A DNA stretch of 20,269 nt from Entrophospora sp. SA101 (Eukaryota > Glomeromycota > Glomeromycetes > Entrophosporales > Entrophosporaceae): assembly GCA_958430865.1 (NCBI GenBank), contig CAUDNR010001074.1, forward strand, positions 1 to 20,269, in the 5' to 3' direction. A model generated the notes under the pieces. It was not told the origin of the DNA and searched no databases. It worked only from the letters and a program-made list of their open reading frames with translations. Of this stretch, positions 1-8,902 are shown one piece after another. The translations under genes were made by a program, and so were the position numbers. The first letter of the stretch is position 1. Each line of letters opens with the position of its first letter.

Positions 1-1353
1 ATTTTAATAGTAAAAATTGAAATGTTTCACGAAAAAATTACATAGCTACAGCAGTAGACATGTCGATCCCGTGAAATGACGGATGACTGGTATGGATTCT
101 ATTTGATCCCTAAAATTCTTAATAACACAAATGGCCACTTTGTTGGGTTTTGTTGCAGCATTCCCATATAAAAAATTTGCATGTAACACATCATTTTGGG
201 GGGTTAACATAGTAAATTTGTTAAACTTGTGCAACTTTAAGGTTTAATTTCTCCCACAACAACATGACATATCAACAAAATGAAAATGTCATTTTGTAGA
301 GAAAGGTCTTAGCTTCAAAATGACATCTTTTTTTTGGTGTTACATTGCCATTTTTGGAGGTGCTAAAGGATCTGCAAGACCAATAAAAGTTGTAGGGACT
401 AGGTGTCTTGCACCACAATCCCCGAAATTCTTGGTAATACAAATGTTCACTTTGGTTTTGTTGCAAGTGTTACCGGAATTAGATTTTGACGCAGATCTTT
501 TGGTCGAATCTATTATTTCCGAGACAATTCAAATTTTATTTCTAGTATATATGATTATTATCATCTGAATTCGTGTTACGTCCCGTCTATTTAATTAATC
601 CGTAGCACGTTCATATTTATTTAACTTTATTTAGTAGAGATTAATGACGATTATCCCAGACCGGGCGAAATCTCCCAAGCACAAAGTGGACAGAATCGCC
701 CAATTCGGGCTAATATGTAAAGAACACGTATATAAAAAACTTGATTTCAACCTAATGTAAAAGTAACTTGGTAACAAGTTAATTAGTTTCGACTAAGAAA
801 ACTAAATAAATAAAATAAATATTTTATTTAAAACTTTTATCTTCTTTACCCAAAATTATTTGCTAATAACAAAATCAATTCGTTGATCCTATTCATTCTG
901 ATCCACGCAAAACAAAAATAATTGTTATCACCAATTAAAATACGCTCTCCCAAATTTAATCGGTGACACAAGCATGCCCAAATAATAAATACCAAAACAA
1001 TCCTCTCTCTCCTTGAGAAATTGTGTAAAAAAAAAAGGAATAAAAAGTTGAATTCACTCAATAAAATTTAAGATGGACATGGAACATACAAGAAAAAGGT
1101 TATCTGTGAAACGTGAACTCGACACACAACGTTTTTTGAATGCATCAACCAATCCCTTCCTTTCTAGAACTTAATAAAATTCAACGGAGCATGCTAACCT
1201 AACATGAAAATTATCAGCAGATAGTTGTAAATATTTACAAATTTGTATATGGGGTACACTCGTTTTTGATTGGTAGAGGTGTGACTATCTTATCCTTAAA
1301 CAGGTGGATCGCGAGATAATCGTGTAACTTCTATAGATTTTAAATCTTTCAAA
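1..1353. other. AT-rich region without a recognisable gene
   Basis: No reading frame here looks like a known protein on either strand. The open frames that exist are short, low-complexity and lack convincing splice partners. The left 500 bases carry a diverged direct repeat (separate entry). A GC-richer patch near 660-715 has no coding support. The last ~100 bases would be the promoter of the gene starting at 1354; I see no clear TATA element. Confidence 0.5.
107..475. repeat. diverged direct repeat pair (107-165 and 419-475)
   Basis: The segments around 107-165 and 419-475 align base for base at roughly three quarters identity. Both contain AAATTCTT, then AAATG with CACTTTG, then GTTTTGTTGCA. 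On the minus strand both can be read as a similar short peptide (TKP..V.IC..KNF.D), so they may be two copies of an old coding or element fragment. No terminal repeats or target duplications are visible. Confidence 0.4.
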
Positions 1354-2387
1354 ATGGAGTTCACATCTGTTACTGCCAACAACAACAATATTAATAACGA
1401 AAGCAAAAATACTTTTCAATTTCTTGCTTCTAGTCCTCCAAAGCAAACTAAAACACATCCACCACCCTCGACTGTTATTCATAAAGCTAATTATAAACAT
1501 AACCCTTTAAAGTCACCAGTAGAATTACGACAAAAACGTATAGAACTTGACGTACAACTTCGTAGGAAACATCGTGAACAACTTATCACTGCAAAAAGAT
1601 TTAAACATCATTTGGATGATTATAAAGATGATGAAGATGGTATTTTTCATAATTATAATTTATAATTGCTCTATTGCTAGTATTATTATTATTTATTTAA
1701 AACCTTTGCTTCTTATTGATCTTTAAGAACCAGAATTTGATTTGAGTCCAAAAGATATTGAAAAATTGAAATCAGGTTTAAATGTTGGTAAAAAGAAAGA
1801 TAATAAATAGAAAGAAGGAAAGCAATTAATTTTAAATTAATTTAAATCTGGATCTGTAAAATTTAGGGAATAAGTCGTAATATTCGTCTCTCTAACCTTA
1901 AGCAATTAAGCAAATATCTTGTGGATCCTTCAGAAAATTTAAAAGGTTTTGTTATTAAAGGAAAATGTATTGAAATGTTGACAGTATGTAATGATAGTCT
2001 TATTGTGAATTATATTATGATGTTAAAGATAATGACGATAATGATGATGGTAATTGAATTGCAAATTTTTTTAAAACATATGTAATTTATAGAGATTTTT
2101 ATCAGGAATAGATCCAGAAGAACAATTACAAGCTACTTGGTGCGTCACAAGTACATATATAGATTTCTTTATTTTTTTTAAAAAATAAGCAAAAAGTAAA
2201 TTTATTTATTGCAACTATTTGTAATTAAATGATTTGTATATTTCCCACTCCCTCCCCGTCCAAAAATAAAGATATTGCTGCTGGAAATAAAGAATTTAAA
2301 GCATTTAAATCATTGAAAAGAAAAGTGAGATTATTAAATAATGAAAAACTATTACAACCAAATATTACATCTTATTTCAACAAATAA
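1354..2387 (+). pseudogene. importin-alpha-like gene fragment, IBB domain plus one armadillo-like stretch
   Basis: Starts at ATG 1354. Residues ~48-80 are rich in Arg/Lys in the importin-beta-binding style (RQKRIELDVQLRRKHREQL), which binds importin beta in nuclear import adaptors. A GT-AG intron 1640-1727 then joins in frame to an acidic stretch (EPEFDLSPKDIEKLKSGLN). A later exon ending at 2150 encodes SGIDPEEQLQATWCVT and splices over 2151-2271 to NIAAGNKEF, giving the armadillo-repeat signature ATWCVTNIAAG. The reading then departs from the family and stops at 2385-2387. Between 1790 and 2090 the open frame (SNLKQLSKYLVDPSENLKG) cannot be joined with matching phase by any standard splice pair I found. 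A full importin alpha has about ten armadillo repeats, so this is a truncated, probably decayed or chimeric copy. A short expressed TMCO6-like protein is the alternative. Confidence 0.55.
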
Positions 2388-2460
2388 TTTTTAATTTCCG
2401 CATGTATTATTTATTATGTTATTAATTGTATTATTTATTTATTATTATTAAAAAATTTTT

Positions 2461-2555
2461 TGCCGATCATCACCAATTTTTCCACAGCGGATTTCTCGTC
2501 ATAACGGATTTTTTTGGTTGGAACCATGAATCCGCTGTGGCGAGGTTTGACTGTA
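2461..2555. mobile_element. pogo/Tigger-type transposon terminus (remnant)
   Basis: The segment ends in CGAGGTTTGACTG followed by TA (2541-2555). Read on the other strand this is TA-CAGTCAAACCTCG, the style of pogo/Tigger termini. Just inside is a 10-bp inverted pair, CCACAGCGGA at 2482-2491 and TCCGCTGTGG at 2531-2540. No transposase frame and no matching opposite end is visible, so this is a solo end or a very small deletion derivative. It follows the importin-like fragment by about 75 bases. Confidence 0.5.
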
Positions 2556-3084
2556 CACATGTTTATATGATTTGGATAAAATTCTGCATTTGACAATCTT
2601 CAAAAACACGTGACCATACAAATTTTATTGTATTTTTGATTGGAAATTTTTTTCTCAAAAAATGATGGTGTAGAACAAAAAGTTCAGTGACTAAGTGACT
2701 TGCACTATAGTAATATTGGATGGTATTAATGATAGATAATAGTAATAGTGGTGGCATTAATAATAATAAATAGTGGTGGTATTAATAATAAATAATAGTA
2801 TAATAATTATTATTATAAAGTGGTAATGATTCATCAACTTCAAATTTTATAAATCATTTAACATCAGTTCATGATGTATTTATTGTTATAAAAATTTTGG
2901 ATGAATAATAATTTTTTTATCTGACTACACCTTAAGTATCAATTAAAAATCCATTATACCGAGATTTAACTAGTAAATTCGTTCTATTGAGAGAGAATAT
3001 GAGACATTAATACTGTAATATCAGTGGATATTTGATGGATATTTGGGTATCTGAATATCAAAACTGGTGAACAGATTGAATATT
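2556..3084. other. AT-rich, trinucleotide-rich spacer
   Basis: No gene seen. Stretches of (AAT/TAA)-like and GGTGGTATTAAT repeats run through 2715-2820. Open frames here are low-complexity and unsupported. Confidence 0.5.
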
Positions 3085-4908
3085 CGGATAACAGGAGAGA
3101 CCATTCTGGGAACACAAAATTAACAGGAGGGAACACAAAATTTTAACCCATGCCATTTGTTGATTGACCAATTAAAATCACGAATTTGATAAATGTAGAA
3201 ATAAATATGGATTTGATTCATTTTGTCAACAATCACTTCACCAACAATTGTTTCATTAATGAATTTAAGAAGTTGGAAGAAATGATCTAATAAATTAAAT
3301 TGTACTACTCAAAAATGTATTTAAAGGGTTGGTCTTTGACTTGGTTGAAGAATAACTTTCTTCCTAACTCTTCTCTTGACCATATCTCTTGATATAATCA
3401 AAATAACCTTAATATAATGAATGTCAATGAAATGATTGTAAACACAACAAATTTAAGATGCATGATTGTGACAAAAAATGAACAATGTATGAAAAATCAA
3501 TCAAATTTATTTAATAAAAACAAAATTTACAACCCAAAAAATTTTTTTTGCATGTTCTAATAAAATTTCCATTGTTGCTGTCATCTGTTGCTGATTCAAC
3601 ATTGCCTGGATCATCATCAACTGCATTTTCATTATTTTCAATAAATTCATTTTCATTTAATATTTTTTGTCATACTTTCTTTTAATGTGTTGACATTTTT
3701 TTTCGATTTTGACTTGAAGATAGTCCAAGATATCAAACATTTAGATTGACACCTTTGTAGACAATGATTGTGATAAATGGGTACATTACAATTATTCAAA
3801 TTAGTATAGTTAGTGTAATCACATTATACATAATTGCAAAAAATGTTTGTAGATGGTTTCCTAGAAGTAACAAAGTTTTAGTAATTAAAGGATACTGATT
3901 GTCTCTGGATGTGAATTGTCAACATTCAACAAGAATGTATTTTTTGAATATTTTGTAAGTGCATTCTCTACATATATCTGCAATTTGCTTCTTTTTACAA
4001 TCTACTGCTCTTGATGTTGTAGTTACTCCAAGACTTGTATCTATCAAGTCTAAATAGAATGCAAGTTTGAACTTAAAAGAGTTAATTTTTGTATTATTTA
4101 AAACAAGAAGAAGATAACACATGAACACCATCCAGAAAATATAAAAAACTTTTACACATGTCAATTGTAAGTTTAATAATAAAAAAGTGTAAAACTTATG
4201 TCGGAACTGTAAGATTTACGCAATATTACATTGGCATTGTAAGATTTATGCAAGCTTATGCTAAATTAATTTCCTGATGGCCACCATTAATCTCTTCATA
4301 TGTTCCATTATGTTCAAATAGCCGAGCTGCTAAATAGAGTTGGTCAAAAAATCCCTTCAAGCTTGGTTCTATTTCTTGGAGCAATCTTCGTATTTCATCA
4401 AAATAGTATATAGGATCTTGATGTCTCTAGTAAAATCAATCTTTTCACTTACCTCTTCCTCTTCCTCTTCCCCTTCCACATCTGTGATTTTTATCTCCTA
4501 GGTTCTCTTTTTAAAAGATTTTCTACAAAAATTATATAACAAATGTTACATAAAACAACATGTTACTTTCACTAAGTTGTTGTTCTCAGCTTCTTTCTAT
4601 TTATTGCCTTTCATTGATGAAATTTAGCTGATTCAGTGGTTTTACATTCTGTGCAATGTTTAATTTCAGGCAATTTTTCTTTGAGTAAATCGTATTATGA
4701 AAGTTGTGGGATTCAAAGGGATTCAAAAGATATGATAACAACAAAGTGTAAAGCTTCAAGTTTGTGTAATTATTTACACATGATTTATTGCAAGAATGGG
4801 CTACATAATACCCTTGTAAAAGTATTTTAAACTGTATAAAAAAAATTGTAATCAATTGTGAAAATTCATTCCTTATATAGGACGGTCTCTCCTGTTGCAC
4901 CATATCCG
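3085..4908. mobile_element. putative 1.8-kb decayed element bounded by inverted motifs
   Basis: AACAGGAGAGACC at 3090-3102 recurs exactly in inverted orientation at 4884-4896. In both places it is preceded on the outer side by CGGATA (3085-3090; 4903-4908 inverted), with six or seven extra bases on the right copy. The enclosed DNA holds a broken minus-strand coding relic (3919-4500). A second copy of AACAGGAG..GAACACAAAATT lies at about 3120-3141. The arrangement suggests a transposon with imperfect terminal inverted repeats. Target-site duplications are not obvious and the termini are short, so chance or two independent insertions remain possible. Confidence 0.35.
3919..4500 (-). pseudogene. 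broken repeat-family protein (element-encoded relic)
   Basis: Two minus-strand segments look coding but lie in different frames. The upstream one (about 4264-4435) reads DPIYYFDEIRRLLQEIEPSL then KGFFDQLYLAARLFE and ends at a stop. The downstream one (3919-4164) reads FMCYLLLVLNNTKINSFKF and LGVTTTSRAVDCKKKQIADI. The order and content match a multi-copy protein family I recall from Rhizophagus genomes, in which the helical segment is followed by a region with TTTSR and a basic stretch; I cannot check this here. An acidic run EGEEEEEEV lies upstream near 4465. Frame changes, internal stops and a missing middle indicate decay. Further minus-strand frames near 3540-3720 may be its remains. Confidence 0.45.
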
Positions 4909-4928
4909 ATTTTGTAACTTCGTGTAAT

Positions 4929-5038
4929 AATATGTAAACTCGAGTAAACCGACTTATCGAATTAAATTACTTAAATATTAAGAAAATGGGGTGAAAATTT
5001 TGGCCGACTTATCGACCGACTTATCGAGTTTACATATT
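4929..5038. mobile_element. 110-bp mini-element with 15-bp perfect inverted termini
   Basis: AATATGTAAACTCGA at 4929-4943 is exactly inverted at 5024-5038. Inside are three direct copies of the 12-mer CCGACTTATCGA: 4949-4960, then a head-to-tail pair at 5004-5015 and 5016-5027. Size, perfect termini and subterminal iterations are those of a miniature inverted-repeat transposable element. The outer AATA/TATT could include a TA target duplication. No coding capacity. Confidence 0.6.
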
Positions 5039-5085
5039 AAATAAATATGTAGTATTTAATTATTATTATTAATTGCCGATTTTGG

Positions 5086-5250
5086 TCATAGAAATAGAAT
5101 CATTCTTTTTTTTAAAAATAAACATCCAATCTCTGAGCACTGTTCTATTAACTGTTCTCTTAAATTCGCTCTCCTTTCTTCTGTAAAAGGTGCAACAATA
5201 CTGATATAAAATGTGTTGTTGCATTTAATTGACAACCTATTGAACAACAT
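5086..5250 (-). pseudogene. short coding-like relic, family not recognised
   Basis: A 54-codon minus-strand frame from ATG 5250 to TGA 5086-5088 reads NNTFYISIVAPFTEERR then ANLREQLIEQCSEIG. It has a balanced, protein-like composition that stands out from the surrounding low-complexity frames. I do not recognise the family. It lies between the 110-bp mini-element and the OST5 gene and has no evident splice partners, so it is most likely a fragment of a dispersed repeat protein. Confidence 0.25.
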
Positions 5251-5927
5251 GAACACAATCCAATATTTTTCATATGTCTTTAAAAAAGTAAATTTTCAAA
5301 TTATTAGAAAATGGATTTCAAGCGTAATTACTACAACAGAAGATAATTTACAGTTCGATCAATCAATCATTCAATTATTTTTTATTTAAAGGTGATCGAT
5401 TGTTCAATATGGTAAGATACTCTATTGTTCCATCCAACATTGCCAAACGAGTGAACAAAAGATATTTGAAAGACAATATTCGTTCATTTATTTATTATCC
5501 CACACCAAGGATCAATTTAGATTTTTTTTTTCTTTTTCGTATAAGTGATACAAACAAAGGCAAAAAAAAGTCTACACCCTTTTTTGGTTATAATGCCTGA
5601 AACAATAAGATAAATCCCTTTTTTTAAAATTGAATTATTCGTCATCATCACTATCCTAACATAATAAGCCGATCCAGCTTCAGTTGATAAAGGTTTAATA
5701 ACGATCCGGCTTGTTTTGAATTGATTCATTTAACAGACGACTTGTATAGAATGATTCAGGATGGTGTTTATAATTCTTCGCATCTGATAGGAATGATAAT
5801 GACTTGCGACTTTATATAGATTGACCGACATCAAATTTTTTTTTAAAAAAAAGGGTGCAAATTTGGAAAGCATTTTTGATTGTTTAAATTTTTTTAATTT
5901 TCAATAAATAAAAATAAATAAATAAAA
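5251..5927. other. intergenic region upstream of OST5
   Basis: No supported gene. A 66-codon plus frame (5400-5600) is interrupted by a good donor-like GTAAGA at 5411 and has no recognisable content. The final ~150 bases are AT-rich with homopolymers and run into the OST5 start, consistent with a promoter and 5' leader. Confidence 0.45.
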
Positions 5928-6364
5928 ATGTCAGCATTAGTAAGTTCTTTACATTTTTTTCATAAATATTTTTTTTAAAAAAACAAGCCGTTTATATGAT
6001 TATTTATTATCCATCCTAAATAGTCTGATTGGCAGAATGCCACACCATACTCTGCACCATTTCCTCAATCTACCTTTCCCATCCTAGCTTTTTTACTTTT
6101 ATTATCAGGATTTATAGTAACAAGTGCATTTTCAGTGTATCCTTTAAAATACATAAATAAATTAATTAAATTAGTTAATATAAATAATAATGATATCTCT
6201 TATTACTAATCAAATATATGTTGTTTATGAATTGTCTTTAATTTTATTAAAGAATATCATCAAAGACATCATTGATCAAAGAATTTTCTACAGCAATTCC
6301 TGCTTCTCTTTTGCTGGGCTTTGGAACTTTGTTCTTGTTTATGGCTGTTGGGATTTATGTATAA
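5928..6364 (+). CDS. OST5: oligosaccharyltransferase small subunit, Ost5/TMEM258 family
   Basis: Three exons, 5928-5939, 6036-6136 and 6253-6364, joined by GT-AG introns of 96 and 116 nt, encode 74 residues. The family member is a small two-helix subunit of the ER oligosaccharyltransferase that attaches N-glycans to nascent secretory proteins. Residues ~17-38 (FPILAFLLLLSGFIVTSAF) and ~55-73 (ASLLLGFGTLFLFMAVGIYV) are hydrophobic helices separated by a short polar loop. The C-terminus GFGTLFLFMAVGIYV closely matches the conserved end of TMEM258 and yeast Ost5, which also stop at GVYV/GIYV. Length fits the family (79 in human). The start was chosen because the four-residue first exon ends at a strong GTAAGT donor in phase with exon 2. 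The gene converges on coronin with a 230-bp gap. Confidence 0.88.
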
Positions 6365-6594
6365 ACAAAGATTACATTAACAACAATAAATTATTCTGTT
6401 AATAGACAGACAATAAATAATAATTTAAATAGATAACACGTTTTACAAAAAATACAGAATATGAATAATTAAAAATTTACATTTTTTTAAAAAATTAACA
6501 ATAATATAATTTATATTCAAGTAAACATTTAATAAATTAATTTGACCAAATAAATAAATTAAAATCATTATCATTAATGCATTATTATAATAAA

Positions 6595-7977
6595 TTAGGA
6601 TGGAGAGGAAGTCTTTAAATGTTCCAATTGAGCTGTTAAAGCACGGATTGAAATATCACGTTGTGCCAGTTGTTTTCGTAAATCATCATTTTCTTGACGT
6701 AATTGATGATATGCCTCTTCATACTATTATAATTAAATATATATTGTATATATTTAATTAGTATATAATTTCATGTTATGGAAGATTTTAATAAAGAATG
6801 TTATATCACACATACTTCTTTTTCAGATTTGGGCACTTTTTCTTCCTTTTCTTCTTCTTTTGGAGCCGAAGAGACAAACTCTTTTTTCTCTTTAACTTGA
6901 AACCCTTTTTCTAAATCAATCATCTTTGGATTTGAATTTTTACCTTCGAAAAATTCGTCTGCTGTAAGAGCTGGTTCATCACCAATTGTTGGTGGAAATA
7001 AATCCGCTTGAAAAGCGTCAGACTGTATCAATTAATTTTTAGAAAAAAGAAAAAAATATTAATACAAATAAAAAGAAAAATTTTTTTTTAATCATCAATA
7101 CTTGATAATAAATACCTTTCGTGGAACAACAAAAGAAATTGGTTCTATTAAATTATTTGCAACTTTATAAGCTCTAGCAATTTCACATTCTGAAATATTA
7201 ACAGATCTTTTGGGTAAAAATGACATCCCACGTTGAGGTTCAGATGATTTGTATTCTGATAAGTAATGTAGCTCATCGTTCTCGAATTCATAGTAACGAA
7301 TATTACCATCACTAATAAATAAGCAAAACATATAAAAAAACAAATTGATCGATACATGCTTATTAAATACTTTAATTTCAGAACTCATATTATTGAAAAT
7401 TAACCTACCCCTGTAACGTTCGTTCATTTAAAATTTAATAATGTGCATGTATGCGTTAGAGTAATCTAGTATCATGTAATATTAAGAGAAGAAAAAAATT
7501 TTTTTTTTAATAATCACCTTGCCAGCCAAAAATAATATCTTTGTATCTTCATCGTAAAATGGCATTACAATACCAGAAGATGTGTCTAACATCATATTTT
7601 TAATCGGTTTTTCCAAATCATTCGTATTCCATAGAAACACTTGCCGATCGCTCATCTTTGAAAAACCTGTTGTTACGAATCTATCAGTATTTCCTAGCCA
7701 AACAATTCTAGAGCCTTTAACGCCTTGATGGCCAGATGCTTCTTGGACCACTTTGCTTGATCTTACATCGAAAATGCGAATTCTTTTGTCTCGAGATGTT
7801 GTCGCCAATAAACTTCCATTCCAATTCCAAGACATTGATTGTACAAAGTCAAGGAATCCTTCTAGTTGTTGTTTCTCGATGCCCTTTTCAATATCCCATA
7901 ATTTTACAGTTAAATCTGCAGACGATGATGCTAAAACATTATCTGCTACAGGATGAAATAAAACATGACCAACTTTC
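6595..7977 (-). CDS. CRN1: coronin, 5'-incomplete actin-binding WD-repeat protein
   Basis: Coronins bind F-actin and Arp2/3 through a seven-bladed WD propeller and a C-terminal coiled coil. Seen here on the minus strand: 7518-7977 (KVGHVLFHPVADNVLASSSA, KLWDIEKG, SMSWNWNGSLLATTSRDKRI), a 2-nt exon 7409-7410, 7116-7311 (DGNIRYYEFENDELHYLSEY, ending PRK), 6816-7022 (SDAFQADLFPPTIGDEPALT, then a Lys/Glu-rich linker) and 6595-6723 (coiled coil YEEAYHQLRQENDDLRKQLA to stop). All other junctions keep frame with introns of 92-107 nt. The region corresponds to roughly residue 130 to the end of a typical coronin. The N-terminal signature and first blades are absent: the first exon opens in phase 2 at an acceptor (7979-7978), and no coronin sequence occurs before the aminopeptidase gene begins. 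It may be a truncated copy, or an assembly join may have removed the 5' exons. Confidence 0.8.
7409..7410 (-). other. candidate 2-nt microexon of coronin (GG)
   Basis: The upstream exon ends ...GCT GGC AAG at 7518 with donor GTGATT. The downstream exon begins T GAT GGT at 7311. Direct joining gives AAG TGA, a stop. Within the 206-nt gap the sequence GTTACAG-GG-GTAGGT (7417 to 7403) supplies an acceptor, two bases and a donor. Inserting GG gives AAG GGT GAT GGT, the expected coronin reading GKGDG. It leaves introns of 107 and 97 nt, matching the rest of the gene. Confidence 0.6.
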
Positions 7978-8090
7978 CTGTAAGTTTATTTATTTATTAA
8001 CAAAAACAAAAAAAAATGAATTGATAGATTAAAACAAAAACAACAACAACAACAACAACAATTTATATTAAACATATATGGATTTTTAAA

Positions 8091-8237
8091 AAATATCCGC
8101 TAAATCGAATATATATTAAAATCCGTTAAATCCGTTAAATCGAGATAAAATAATTATAGAAAAATTTGGTTTTGAAAATTTATCCGTTAAACCCCTAAAT
8201 CCGCTAAATCGAGGTCCGTTAAATCGAGACCCACTGT
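8091..8237. mobile_element. pogo/Tigger-type terminus with iterated CCGYTAAATCGA motifs
   Basis: The right end reads TCGAGACCCACTG (8225-8237) and, inverted, starts CAGTGGGTCTCGA, typical of pogo-type ends. Inside are about six copies of CCG(C/T)TAAA(T)(CGAG) at roughly 8097, 8122, 8131, 8184, 8201 and 8217. The left edge does not show the matching inverted end, so only one side is preserved. A (CAA)n tract (8040-8062) adjoins on the left. It lies immediately upstream of the first surviving coronin exon, at the place where the missing 5' exons would be expected. Confidence 0.55.
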
Positions 8238-8568
8238 GTATATAATAAAAATTTTTTTAGGGAAAAAAAAGATCAAGACATGTATTCCTTTGTAAATATT
8301 TTTTTTTATTGAATAATATAAAAATTATTCATAATTTTATTTACTTGAAGGATAGATTGAAAAAATGTATAAAATGGATTTAACCATCTTTCCTATAAAA
8401 ACGTTAGATGATTATTGAGCTTATACATACATTAATAATTAAACAAATATTATATATTTATTTGACAAAAAATGAAATTAGTTGATTGAAAAAAAAATAT
8501 TTATTTATGCAATTATGAGAAATGGAATAAGAGACAAATCAACAATATATTTTTTTTTTTATAAGAAA
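8238..8568. other. AT-rich spacer, no coronin exons found
   Basis: Searched on both strands for the missing coronin N-terminus; nothing resembling it is present. The sequence is homopolymer-rich and probably holds the 3' untranslated region of the aminopeptidase gene. Confidence 0.5.
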
Positions 8569-8675
8569 TTAGAAAGAAGGTTCACATCTGACAAAACCTC
8601 CATTTAAGAATGCAATGATATCTAGAGTAAAATGTTCTTTTGTTCAAGTCATAAATAGACACTTTTTATTTCTAC

Positions 8676-8818
8676 TTAACCAAAATTTCTTGCAAATTCA
8701 ATAATTGACCTAGTTGGACGGCCTATAAAATAAACAATATATATAAATTTTTAAATGATTGTATTGGTTTTTTTTTATCAACTACTATTTCACCATTTTC
8801 ATTTAAAAGCAATAAAAA

Positions 8819-8902
<84 letters not shown>

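Noticed and set aside
846..1061. 71-codon minus-strand frame rich in Leu/Phe
   Set aside because: Composition follows local AT content, there are no conserved motifs, and there are no flanking exons.
4601..4903. Overlapping 100-codon minus and 64-codon plus frames
   Set aside because: Neither has recognisable motifs or splice partners. They overlap the right end of the putative 1.8-kb element and look like chance openings or element debris.
7148..7357. 69-codon minus-strand frame overlapping coronin
   Set aside because: It is the wrong frame of the conserved coronin exon 7116-7311, whose correct frame gives DGNIRYYEFE.
7736..8032. Plus-strand frames opposite coronin
   Set aside because: Antisense shadows of a well-conserved WD-repeat exon with no family resemblance or splice support of their own.
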